In this document: piece after piece, positions 56,813 to 64,000 of the stretch | Position numbering within the stretch: position 1 is the first letter of the stretch | Layout: every line of letters begins with the position of its first letter | Assembly (NCBI RefSeq): GCF_913777625.1 | Contig: NZ_CAJYTI010000040.1 | Coordinates: forward strand, 124,001 to 188,000 | Direction of reading: 5' to 3' | Length of the DNA stretch: 64,000 bases | Source: an uncultured Sphingomonas sp. | GTDB lineage: Bacteria; Pseudomonadota; Alphaproteobacteria; Sphingomonadales; Sphingomonadaceae | Made by a program: the position numbers and the translations under genes | Notes under the pieces: generated by a model | Seen by the model: only the letters and a program-made list of their open reading frames with translations | What the model was told of the DNA's origin: nothing | Database searches by the model: none

Positions 56813-57484
56813 ATGTACCGCAATCTGATCGTACCGGCAGTGATCGCGATGCTCGCCGCCACCTCGGCGCAGGCCGCCACCGTCGTCACCACCCACCCCG
56901 TCACCACGACGGTGAACGAGTCGGCAACCGCCACGGTGCTGATCTCGTCGACCACGACGCCGGACACGATCGGCCAGGTGTTCGTGCCGACCCAGGCCTA
57001 TCTGACCAGCATCGGCTTCCGCTTCGGCTCGACCAACAGCAACACCAAGTCGGGCAACGTCACCGTCTCGCTCTATGAAGGCGCGGTGAAGCCCGGCGAC
57101 GCGCTACCGGCCAGCGCGGTGTTCTCGCAGCAGTTCTCGGTCTCCAACCTGATCTACCGCGGCGTCGGCAACTATGTGGACTTCTCCACCGGCACGCTGG
57201 GCGTAAAGGCGAACACGGCCTATACGGTGGTGCTCAGCGCCGCCAGCAACATCGCGATCGCCTATGGCACCGGTGAGGGCTATGTCCCCGGCTATCTGCT
57301 GCAGACCAGGCTCAACAACAACACCTGCCGCAATACGCCCGCGGCTTGCGACGCGAGCTTCCGCTTCACCACCGCCAGCCCGGCGCCGGAGCCGGCGCAG
57401 TGGGGCATGATGCTCGGCGGCTTCGCGATGATCGGCGGCGCAGTGCGCTATCGCCGCCGCCGGACGACGCTCTCCTTCCGCTGA
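56813..57484 (+). CDS. PEPxxWA-CTERM sorting domain protein
   Basis: 223 residues from the ATG at 56813, with AGGGGG upstream. Signal MYRNLIVPAVIAMLAATSAQA, then a Thr/Ser/Val-rich beta domain (FVPTQAYLTSIGFRFGS, FSTGTLGVKANTAYTVVL) with a Cys pair near 185, and the C-terminal sorting signal: PEPAQWGMMLGGFAMIGGA followed by an Arg-rich tail. Such proteins are cut by an exosortase-type system and released or anchored with exopolysaccharide. The exosortase genes are not in the window. The function of the beta domain is unknown. Confidence 0.88.
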   Translation: MYRNLIVPAVIAMLAATSAQAATVVTTHPVTTTVNESATATVLISSTTTPDTIGQVFVPTQAYLTSIGFRFGSTNSNTKSGNVTVSLYEGAVKPGDALPASAVFSQQFSVSNLIYRGVGNYVDFSTGTLGVKANTAYTVVLSAASNIAIAYGTGEGYVPGYLLQTRLNNNTCRNTPAACDASFRFTTASPAPEPAQWGMMLGGFAMIGGAVRYRRRRTTLSFR

Positions 57485-57491
57485 ATGCGCG

Positions 57492-57530
57492 CCGCGCGAG
57501 GGGCAGGCTGCCGGCCTGCTCCTCGCGCGG
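57492..57530 (+). terminator. Long GC hairpin after the PEP-CTERM gene
   Basis: CCGCGCGAGGGGCAGG and CCTGCTCCTCGCGCGG pair over 16 positions including one G-T wobble, 7 bp past the stop. There is no T-run, so termination would be weak or depend on Rho. Confidence 0.5.
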
Positions 57531-57661
57531 GATCCGGTGCGGGCCGGCGCTGCCCAGACCCGCCGAGAAAAGGTCGTGCAGCACGATCGCGACGCTCTAT
57601 CTAGCGCGACATGGATTCGCCAAGAAAAGACCGTCGTGAAGAAGATCGCCCTGTCGGCAAG

Positions 57662-60052
57662 ATGCGCAGCGCGGCGCGCCGCCGCGCTCCTCTCGGCGGC
57701 CGCTGCCCGCAGCCTCGGTTCGCGCGCCTCGTCGCGACGGGCGGGCTGGTAGCCGCCGCGATCCTACCTTGCGCCCCGGCACGAGCGACCGACACGCCGC
57801 GCGGGAAGGGCGTTCGCACCACGGCATCTCCGGAGTCGGATCCGCAGAGCACCGCCCAGACCGACGTCGTCGTCACCGGGCATCGCGATCCCGAAGGCCT
57901 GCTGCCCGATCAGCATGCCCCGAACGCCGTCAGCGCGATCGCCACCGCGTTCATCGAGAAGCAGGCGCCGACGCTCAATGCCTTCCAGCTGGTCAACCTC
58001 CTGCCCGGCGCCAATGTCTCTTCGAGCGACCCGTTCGGTCTGTCGACCAGCTCCAGCCTGACCCTGCGCGGTCTGGGGCAGGACGAGATCGGCGTGACGA
58101 TGGAAGGCGCGCCGCAGAACGATATCGGCTATTTCTACGCCTATCCCTCGCAGTTCGCCGATCCCGAGAATGTCCGGCACGTCGCACTGTCGCCCGGCGC
58201 GGTCGACATCGATGCGCCGACCGTGGTCGGGGCGGGCGGGCTGCTGTCGCTGCGACTCGACGATCCGGCGCGGGCATTCGGCGTGGCGATGAGCGGCGCG
58301 CTCGGATCGTACAACGAGCGGCGCGGCTTTCTCCGCGTCGACACCGGCGACATCGCCGGCACTGGCGTGCGCGGCTTCCTCTCCTATTCGAACAACCGCG
58401 CCGACAATTGGCGCGGCGCGGGCTATGACCTTCGCCAGCATGTCGACCTCAAGCTGCTGCGCGAATGGGGCAACAGCAACCGGGCGAGCATCGCCTTCTC
58501 GTTCAACGATGCCATCACCTCGACCTATCCCGCGCCGACGCTCGCCGAATGGGCCGAGTCCGGGCGCGGCTTCAACTACAACGCCCGTTACACGGACGGC
58601 GACACCGGCTATTGGCGCCTGTACCGCGCGCCCTTCCGCAACGAATATGTATCCGCGCCGGTGCATCTGGCGCTGAGCGACCGACTGGCGTTCGACAGCA
58701 CGACGTACCTGCAGTTCGGCTATGGCAATTCGCCCTATGGCGCCCAGCTGACCAGCACCGGCAATTATCTCGGGACCGAGCCGCTGGCACAGCCGGTGGC
58801 GTTGCCCGGTGCGGTCGACGGGCTGGCGACGGTGGTCGGCAATTATGTCGGCGACCAGTTCCGCGCCGGGGAGGTCGCGAAGCTGACCTACACGGCCGGC
58901 GCGCACCGCCTCACCGCCGGGCTGTGGTTCGATCACGGCACCGATCGGGTGACCCAGAGCTTCACATCGATCGATGCCAACGGCCGGCCGGTGGACGAAT
59001 GGGGCTATATCGACAAGGCGATCCACACCGCCGATGGTCGCCTGCTCGCCGCCGAGAACATCCGCACGGCCACGACCATGAAGGCGGTCTTCCTCGCCGA
59101 TCAGGTGACGATCGGACCGCGACTTTCCGTCGAGGCCGGCGTGAAGGGCGTGGACGTGCTGCGCCGGGGCGACAATTACCTGCCCAGCCCGCAGAACAAG
59201 GTCCGCAGCGACAGCTTCGTCGTGCTGCCCCGCGCGTCGGTGCACTACCAGCTCGACGACCGGCAGCAGCTCTTCGCCAATGTCACCACCAATTTCCGCA
59301 GCCCGAACGAGTTCACCCTCTACGACACGTACTATGACGGCGAACTGGCAAGCCAGGGCACCCGCGACCTGAAGAACGAGCGGTCGGTGAGCGAGGAACT
59401 CGGCTATCGCTATATCGGGCGCAACCTCTCGGCCTCGGTCACGGCGTTCCACGCCAAATTCCGCAACCGCCAGCTCGCCACCATTGCCGATATCAACGGC
59501 GCGCTGATCGCGACGACGCTGAACGCCGGCGGCCAGACCTCCTACGGCGTCGACGCGGAGGTCGACTGGCGCCCGATCGAGGGACTGAGTTTCTACGCCT
59601 CGGGCGAACTCCTCCATGCCCGGCTCGACGACGATCTGCCGGTAAACAGCGATTTCCTCCCAACGCGCGGGAAGCATGCGGTGCAGAGCCCGGCCGCGCA
59701 GTTCGGCCTGGGCGGCACCTATGACGACACGTGCCTGTTCGGCAGTTTCGCGCTCAAACGGGTCGGCGCGCAATACGCCACCTTCCTCAACGACGAGCGC
59801 ATCCCGGGCGATGCCACGCTGGATCTCTCGATCGGCGCGCATCTCGCCGGCTGGCTGGGCGGCAAGCAGACCGACCTTCGCCTGAACCTGATCAACGTCA
59901 CCGATCCGCATGTCCTCTCGGGCGTGCAGACGATCACCACCAATGCACGGGACACGACGGGCATCCACGGCACTGCCATCGCCGGATCGGCGCCGGTCTA
60001 TTATATCGGCAGCGGACGCGCGTTCATCGTCACGCTCGCCCGCCGCTTCTGA
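57662..60052 (+). CDS. TonB-dependent receptor in a kinase-PnuC operon
   Basis: 796 residues from the ATG at 57662; the frame is open to an ATG at 57611, and neither has a clear Shine-Dalgarno sequence. A basic n-region is followed by LVATGGLVAAAILPCAPARA and a TonB box DVVVTGHRD. Plug landmarks: NAFQLVNLLPGANVSSSD, LRGLGQDEIGVTMEGAP, VRHVALSPGAVDIDAPTVVG. The barrel ends FIVTLARRF. Followed by an APH-fold kinase gene (13-bp gap) and a pnuC-type gene, so the ligand is probably a vitamin or nucleoside such as nicotinamide riboside or thiamine. Confidence 0.9.
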   Translation: MRSAARRRAPLGGRCPQPRFARLVATGGLVAAAILPCAPARATDTPRGKGVRTTASPESDPQSTAQTDVVVTGHRDPEGLLPDQHAPNAVSAIATAFIEKQAPTLNAFQLVNLLPGANVSSSDPFGLSTSSSLTLRGLGQDEIGVTMEGAPQNDIGYFYAYPSQFADPENVRHVALSPGAVDIDAPTVVGAGGLLSLRLDDPARAFGVAMSGALGSYNERRGFLRVDTGDIAGTGVRGFLSYSNNRADNWRGAGYDLRQHVDLKLLREWGNSNRASIAFSFNDAITSTYPAPTLAEWAESGRGFNYNARYTDGDTGYWRLYRAPFRNEYVSAPVHLALSDRLAFDSTTYLQFGYGNSPYGAQLTSTGNYLGTEPLAQPVALPGAVDGLATVVGNYVGDQFRAGEVAKLTYTAGAHRLTAGLWFDHGTDRVTQSFTSIDANGRPVDEWGYIDKAIHTADGRLLAAENIRTATTMKAVFLADQVTIGPRLSVEAGVKGVDVLRRGDNYLPSPQNKVRSDSFVVLPRASVHYQLDDRQQLFANVTTNFRSPNEFTLYDTYYDGELASQGTRDLKNERSVSEELGYRYIGRNLSASVTAFHAKFRNRQLATIADINGALIATTLNAGGQTSYGVDAEVDWRPIEGLSFYASGELLHARLDDDLPVNSDFLPTRGKHAVQSPAAQFGLGGTYDDTCLFGSFALKRVGAQYATFLNDERIPGDATLDLSIGAHLAGWLGGKQTDLRLNLINVTDPHVLSGVQTITTNARDTTGIHGTAIAGSAPVYYIGSGRAFIVTLARRF

Positions 60053-60065
60053 CCGGCCACGCGCG

Positions 60066-61208
60066 ATGGCAGACGATCCGCATCTCGCCCATGGCATGGG
60101 CACCGATCTGGAACCGCCGCAATGGCCGGCGATCACGCCGGCCGAAGCGGAGCAGCTGCTTGCCCGCTTCCCGGCGGCGGGCAGGCTGGAGCGGCTGACA
60201 TGGCATTCCCCGCGCCCCTTCTCGGCCGCGACCCTGGCGGACACGACCGCGGGCACGCTGTTCCTCAAGCGCCACCACCACCGGCTGCGGACGCCGCGTC
60301 AGCTGACCGACGAGCACGCGTTCCTGAAGCATCTGGGGCAGCACGGGCAGCCGGTGGTCGAGCTGCTCGCCACCGCAACGGGCGCGACCGCGCTCCAGCT
60401 CGGCAACTGGACCTGGGAGGTACACCGCAAGGCACCGGGCCTCGACCTGTATCGCGACCGGCAATCGTGGACGCCCTTTCTGTCACCCGCCCATGCCCGC
60501 GCGGCGGGCGCGGCGCTGGCGCGGCTGCATAAGAGCGCCGGGGGATTCGCCGCGCCGGCACGCCCGCCGCAGCCGCTCGTCACCAGCCTTAGCCTGTTGA
60601 CCGCGACCGACCCGATCGCCGCTGCGGCACAATATGCAGAGCAGCGGCCAGCGCTCGCCACCTATCTGGCATCCAAGCCGTGGCGGGCGGCGCTCGACGA
60701 GATCTTTGCGCAGCACCGGCTGGCAGAGTGGGCGCCCGACCTTGCCGCGCAGCCGGCGATGTGGACGCATAACGACTGGCACCCGTCCAACCTGCTCTGG
60801 ACCGACGCGGGCGCGATCGCGAGCATCCTGGATTTCGGCTTGAGCGACCGGACCTGCGCACTGCACGACCTGGCAACCGCGCTGGAGCGGAGCGCGGTGC
60901 GCTGGCTGGAGCTCGGGCCCGGGCGCCCTTCCGACATCGCCGAATGCGACGATGCGCGCGCGCTGCTGGAAGGCTATGCTGCGGTGCGGCCGCTCCGCCC
61001 GGCCGATCGTGCCCTGCTCGCCCGGCTGCTGCCGCTGGTGCATGTCGAGTTCGCCTTGTCGGAAGTCGACTATTTCGCCGGGGTCGCAGCACGGCCGGCG
61101 CTCGCGGACCTCGCCTGGCACGACTATCTGATCGGCCATGCCGACTGGTTCCTGAGCGAACCCGGCCGGGGGCTCCTCGCTGCGGTAGCGGCTGAGGGCC
61201 GGTACTAG
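60066..61208 (+). CDS. APH-fold small-molecule kinase
   Basis: 380 residues. Aminoglycoside phosphotransferase / choline-thiamine kinase fold: catalytic loop MWTHNDWHPSNLLW (Brenner motif with the Asp and Asn) and the metal-binding DFGLSDRTCALHDLATA. The N-lobe nucleotide Lys is likely in TLFLKRHHHRL. The C-terminal helices include HVEFALSEVDYFAG. The E. coli thiamine kinase ThiK has this fold. Position between a TonB receptor and a PnuC-type carrier suggests it traps the imported compound by phosphorylation; this is inference. No ribosome site is obvious at the ATG chosen. Confidence 0.82.
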   Translation: MADDPHLAHGMGTDLEPPQWPAITPAEAEQLLARFPAAGRLERLTWHSPRPFSAATLADTTAGTLFLKRHHHRLRTPRQLTDEHAFLKHLGQHGQPVVELLATATGATALQLGNWTWEVHRKAPGLDLYRDRQSWTPFLSPAHARAAGAALARLHKSAGGFAAPARPPQPLVTSLSLLTATDPIAAAAQYAEQRPALATYLASKPWRAALDEIFAQHRLAEWAPDLAAQPAMWTHNDWHPSNLLWTDAGAIASILDFGLSDRTCALHDLATALERSAVRWLELGPGRPSDIAECDDARALLEGYAAVRPLRPADRALLARLLPLVHVEFALSEVDYFAGVAARPALADLAWHDYLIGHADWFLSEPGRGLLAAVAAEGRY

Positions 61209-61235
61209 TGTCAGGTCGAAAGGCTGGTTCCCGCA

Positions 61236-61817
61236 ATGTCGGTTTTTGAACTCGTCGCCGTGCTCGTCAGCGTTCTGGCGATCTGGCTCACCGCACGACG
61301 CAGCCTGTGGTGCTGGCCGCTGGGGCTGGTCGCCTGCGCGATGTACTTCAAGCTGTTCCTCGACGTGCGCCTCTATGCGGACATGGTGCTCCAGCTGCTG
61401 TTCGGCCTCTCGATCCTCTATGGCTGGTTTGCCTGGCGGCGCGGCGCGGCAGCGGACGGCGAGGTGACGATGCGGCGGCTGTCGCGGCGCGAAGCCGCGG
61501 CGGGTCTGGCAGCAGGCGCGATCGCCGCGGGTGCCATCGGCTGGCTCATGCAGCGCTATACCGATGCCGCGCTGCCCTGGCTCGATGCGGCGCTCAGCAG
61601 CTTCAGCCTTGTCGCACAGATATGGACGGCGCGGCGTTATCCGGCGAACTGGCTGCTCTGGATTTCGGTCGACACCGTCTATGTCGGCATGTTCCTGTTC
61701 AAGAGCCTGTGGCTCACCGCCGGTCTGTACGCGGCAATGACCGTGCTGGCGGTCCTCGGCTTTGTCCGATGGCGCCAGGCCGCTCGAACCGAGCGCGCCG
61801 CGACCGAACTCGCCTGA
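61236..61817 (+). CDS. pnuC: PnuC-family inner-membrane vitamin transporter
   Basis: 193 residues with about seven hydrophobic segments. PnuC signature at the C-terminal half: IWTARRYPANWLLWISVDTV then YVGMFLFKSLWLTAGLY. N-terminal SLWCWPLGLVACAMYFKLFL and DMVLQLLFGLSILYGWFAWR are also typical. PnuC moves nicotinamide riboside by facilitated diffusion; PnuT relatives carry thiamine. Diffusion needs a kinase to trap the product, which the upstream gene could supply. Separated from the kinase by 27 bp. Confidence 0.9.
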   Translation: MSVFELVAVLVSVLAIWLTARRSLWCWPLGLVACAMYFKLFLDVRLYADMVLQLLFGLSILYGWFAWRRGAAADGEVTMRRLSRREAAAGLAAGAIAAGAIGWLMQRYTDAALPWLDAALSSFSLVAQIWTARRYPANWLLWISVDTVYVGMFLFKSLWLTAGLYAAMTVLAVLGFVRWRQAARTERAATELA

Positions 61818-61846
61818 GCTGCAGGGTGCAGGTGCCCGCGCGCCAA

Positions 61847-61894
61847 GTGCCGCCTGCACCCCGGGAAGGGGTTTCTCCCGGGGTGCGGCGGCAC
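61847..61894. terminator. Long hairpin between pnuC and the convergent PEP-CTERM gene
   Basis: GTGCCGCC and GCACCCCGGGA on the left (one T bulged) pair with TCCCGGGGTGC and GGCGGCAC on the right, 19 bp in all, loop 9 nt. No T-run on either side, but its place between two stops fits a transcript end for both. Confidence 0.6.
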
Positions 61895-61904
61895 CGGACC
61901 GGCG

Positions 61905-62414
61905 TCAGGCGAAGACCTGCTTGTCGCGGCGGAGACGCAGCGCTGCGCCGAGCGTCCCGAAGCCGACCAGCGCCAGCGCCCAGGTGGCGGGTTCCGGCAC
62001 CGCGCTGTTCGCCTGGCTGATCGTCAGCGTGCTGTTGCCCGAGACGATGCTGGTCAGCTTGAACGTGCCCAGCTTGAAGACCGGCGCACTGGCCGTGCCG
62101 GTGAACAGTTCCGGACCCGCAAACTGGGTGAAGCCGAGCGGCGTTCCGTTGATGTTGAGGCTGGCGAGCAGGAAGGTCCCGAAGCTGACGTCCCCGAACC
62201 CCTTGGTGCCGTCATAGATCCCGGCGACATGGGTGAAACCGATGCGTTCGCCGACGAAGCTGGAGCTGCTGTCATCCGGCCCCTTGCCGAGATCGATCGA
62301 GAAGCTGGCATTCTTCGATCCGGACAAGCTAAATAGGTAGGTAGCAGCATTGGCACTCCCACAAGTAACCGACACCATCGACACAACCGCAGCAAATTTG
62401 ATCATCTTCCGCAT
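61905..62414 (-). CDS. PEPxxWA-CTERM sorting domain protein
   Basis: 169 residues. Signal MRKMIKFAAVVSMVSVTCGSANA, a beta-rich body with FGTFLLASLNINGTPLGFTQ, and the sorting tail PEPATWALALVGFGTLGAAL with a basic end (RLRRDKQ). The body resembles short secreted domains found only with this tail. It differs in the body from the PEP-CTERM protein at 56813 and no sortase gene is near. Probably exported and linked to the envelope or matrix. Confidence 0.87.
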   Translation of the reverse strand: MRKMIKFAAVVSMVSVTCGSANAATYLFSLSGSKNASFSIDLGKGPDDSSSSFVGERIGFTHVAGIYDGTKGFGDVSFGTFLLASLNINGTPLGFTQFAGPELFTGTASAPVFKLGTFKLTSIVSGNSTLTISQANSAVPEPATWALALVGFGTLGAALRLRRDKQVFA

Positions 62415-62666
62415 GAAATATTCCCTTCCATCAAATAAAATATCGCGCGCTGTTGAGGAGATATTCTCGAGATCCGGAGATCGTCAAAGACTATATTTTT
62501 TTATTCGATGCATCTGATCAGACTGGATTTTCGTATGCGGGGATATTTGTATCAGATCGAGAATGCGCGCCTTTGATTTCTGCAGTGCATCCGTTCCCAA
62601 CCGCGCGCTCGTATGTCTGCTGTCGGCACGTGCCTGCGCGCCGATACGACCCGAGAAGGAAGGCCG

Positions 62667-63086
62667 ATGACGACCCACACCGCGAGTGCCCCGAGGACCC
62701 GGATGGGTCTGCGCATCCTCCTGACTGCCCTCTATGCGGTCGCCGGTGCGATGCACCTGCTGCGACCCCATGGCTTCGAACAGATCGTGCCCGGCTGGGT
62801 ACCCTGGCCGCACCAGACGGTACTGGTCACCGGCGTGGCGGAGCTGCTGGGCGCGGTCGGGTTGTGGATCGCGCCGCTGCGCTGGTGGGCCGCGCTCGGG
62901 CTCGCCGCCTATGCGGTCGCGGTCTACCCTGCCAATATCAAGCATGCGGTCGATCATGTCGTGATCAGCGGCGTGGCGCTCGACTGGCGCTATCATGTGC
63001 CGCGCCTGCTGTTGCAGCCGCTGCTGGTATGGGCGGCATTGTTCGCCGGCGGCGTGACGGACTGGCCGTGGCGCAGGCGGCATTGA
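62667..63086 (+). CDS. DoxX-like small membrane protein
   Basis: 139 residues from the ATG at 62667, with AAGGA upstream. Four hydrophobic segments: LRILLTALYAVAGAMHLL, TVLVTGVAELLGAVGLWI, RWWAALGLAAYAVAVYP and PRLLLQPLLVWAALFAGG. The spacing, the GxxHLLRP-like end of the first segment and the GVAELLGAVGLW block fit the DoxX / DoxD-like family. Some members are redox-linked; most have no known function. The short cupin gene follows 25 bp later. Confidence 0.8.
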   Translation: MTTHTASAPRTRMGLRILLTALYAVAGAMHLLRPHGFEQIVPGWVPWPHQTVLVTGVAELLGAVGLWIAPLRWWAALGLAAYAVAVYPANIKHAVDHVVISGVALDWRYHVPRLLLQPLLVWAALFAGGVTDWPWRRRH

Positions 63087-63111
63087 CCGACCTCACGCCG
63101 CCAGCCGCGTT

Positions 63112-63387
63112 TTGCGTCCTCCCCAGATCGGGGAGCGCTATGCCGACGGCATCGAGATGAAATACCTCTGGGACGGCGAGACGTTCCTGCTGCGCTGCGA
63201 ACCAGGTGCGGTGATTCCGCCGCACGGCCATGACGTGAACGAGCATCCCCTCGTCGTGTCCGGCGATCTTCTGGTCAACGGCATCCGCTTCGGCGTCGGC
63301 GATTATCACACCATGCGCACCGGAACCTGGCACGAGGATGCCCGCACCGAAGGCGGCTGCATCCTGTTCGTCCAGTCCCGCGCCTGA
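63112..63387 (+). CDS. Small cupin-domain protein
   Basis: 91 residues if it starts at the TTG at 63112; the first in-frame ATG (63157) would give 76 residues and keep the whole cupin core. Metal-ligand blocks PPHGHDVNEHPLVVSGDLL (the His-x-His ... Glu set of cupin motif 1) and YHTMRTGTWHEDARTEGGC (motif 2 with His). A single-domain, probably metal-binding cupin of unknown substrate. It lies 25 bp after the DoxX-like gene and converges on kdpE with a 19-bp gap. Confidence 0.75.
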   Translation: MRPPQIGERYADGIEMKYLWDGETFLLRCEPGAVIPPHGHDVNEHPLVVSGDLLVNGIRFGVGDYHTMRTGTWHEDARTEGGCILFVQSRA

Positions 63388-63406
63388 CGCGGGCACGCGC
63401 GCCCGG

Positions 63407-64000
63407 CTATGCCGCGACCAGCCGGTATCCGACGCCGGGTTCGTTGACGATCAGCTGCGGCCGGGCCGGATCGGCCTCCAGCTTCTGACGCAGGTTGCGC
63501 ACCACGATCCGGAGATAATCGAGCTGCTGGACATGTGCCGGGCCCCACACGTCGCGGAGCAGCTGCCCGTGCGCGATCACCCGATCCGGATGGGCGGCAA
63601 GGATCGCCAGTACGCCATATTCCTTGGGGGCGAGATGCACCGCCTCGCGGTCCTTGCGCACCCGCCGGTGGAGCAAGTCGATCTCGACCGTGCCGATCGT
63701 CAGCTGCTCGCGTTCGGCCGAGCTCGCAATGCGGTGGCGAAGCGCGGTGCGCAGGCGCGCGAGCAGTTCCTCGGTATCGAACGGCTTGGTGCAGTAATCA
63801 TCAGCGCCGAGATCGAGGGCTGCGACCTTCTCGCTGGTCTCGGTCCGCGCCGAGACGACCATCACCGCCGCGCCGCCCGCCTTGGCCTGCTGGATCAACT
63901 CGATGCCGTCGCGATCGGGCAGGCCGAGATCGAGCAGCACCGCATCGGGCTTGTCGATGCCGAAGGCGGCAATGGCCTCGCGCGCCGTCGCCGCCTCGAT
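63407..64000 (-). CDS. kdpE: KdpE-type response regulator, 3' part (start beyond the window)
   Basis: 197 codons are visible; the N-terminal end lies past the right edge. Receiver: phospho-Asp in AVLLDLGLPDRDGIEL, then MVVSARTETSEKVAALDLGA and the Lys of DYCTKPFDTEELL. OmpR/PhoB-type winged helix: HLAPKEYGVLAILAAHPDRV, LLRDVWGPAHVQQLDYLRI, VVRNLRQKLEADPARPQ and EPGVGYRLV. The WGP...DYLRI...LRQKLE-DPARP run matches KdpE, partner of the KdpD turgor/potassium sensor. kdpFABCD would be expected to the right. Confidence 0.87.
   Translation of the reverse strand: MEAATAREAIAAFGIDKPDAVLLDLGLPDRDGIELIQQAKAGGAAVMVVSARTETSEKVAALDLGADDYCTKPFDTEELLARLRTALRHRIASSAEREQLTIGTVEIDLLHRRVRKDREAVHLAPKEYGVLAILAAHPDRVIAHGQLLRDVWGPAHVQQLDYLRIVVRNLRQKLEADPARPQLIVNEPGVGYRLVAA

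Noticed and set aside
57485..57661. TPP or other riboswitch ahead of the TonB receptor-kinase-pnuC operon
   Set aside because: No CTGAGA-type thi-box core or other conserved aptamer core; only a GC hairpin that fits the end of the preceding gene.
57635..57752. GTG-started frame VKKIALSARCAARRAAALL in another frame at the TonB receptor start
   Set aside because: It looks like a signal peptide and raised the thought of a frameshift, but the receptor's own frame has a good hydrophobic core ending ARA, so no frameshift is needed.

Overview
The window is GC-rich, gene-dense chromosomal DNA that fits a sphingomonad (Sphingomonas or a close relative in Alphaproteobacteria). The signs are six TonB-dependent receptors in 64 kb, the receptor / SapC / cupin / tryptophan-halogenase-like set, two PEPxxWA-CTERM proteins, an xseA-DUF2093-M23 run and a dispersed ACCCCAGC-type palindrome. 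The taxon is inferred from gene content only.

Layout. 1-2.8 kb: 5' part of metF behind an ArsR-methyltransferase fusion regulator with a perfect palindrome at its promoter, then a small lipoprotein, an aldo/keto reductase and a small hypothetical protein. 3-15.2 kb: a TonB receptor, clpB, and two large divergent TonB receptors around a 1 kb spacer. 15.3-22.7 kb: housekeeping genes (M23 peptidase, DUF2093, xseA, purD, SDR, sirtuin, dapB, nth). 22.7-25.75 kb: tRNA-Arg(CCG) followed by decayed plasmid-type genes (RepB-like and GIY-YIG-like fragments), a class IV aminotransferase facing a MerR regulator, and a gene-poor stretch. 25.75-33.2 kb: glycerophosphodiesterase, TonB receptor and ROK regulator in one direction, two MFS transporters in the other.

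33.2-50.5 kb is the main catabolic locus: cupin-like protein, SapC, a TonB-Xanth-Caul receptor, a tryptophan-halogenase-like flavoprotein, a sialate-O-acetylesterase-type esterase, GH9, an alpha/beta esterase, GH43, a conserved accessory protein, a CE1-type esterase and a type B carboxylesterase. Four LacI-type 14-bp sites lie in it, one identical to the xyl-box of Xanthomonas as I recall it, so I read it as a hemicellulose uptake and deacetylation/deesterification locus.

50.5-57.5 kb: a dedicated type I exporter (ABC protein and HlyD adaptor) downstream of a large ExeM/NucH-type extracellular nuclease without visible RTX repeats, and a divergent PEP-CTERM protein. 57.6-61.8 kb: TonB receptor, APH-fold kinase and PnuC-type transporter in one tight run, a candidate vitamin or nucleoside uptake-and-phosphorylation system. 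61.9-64 kb: a second PEP-CTERM protein, a DoxX-like membrane protein, a small cupin and the 3' part of kdpE.

All calls come from reading the sequence; no database search was run. Starts were moved from the longest frame where a Shine-Dalgarno sequence, signal peptide or overlap decided it.
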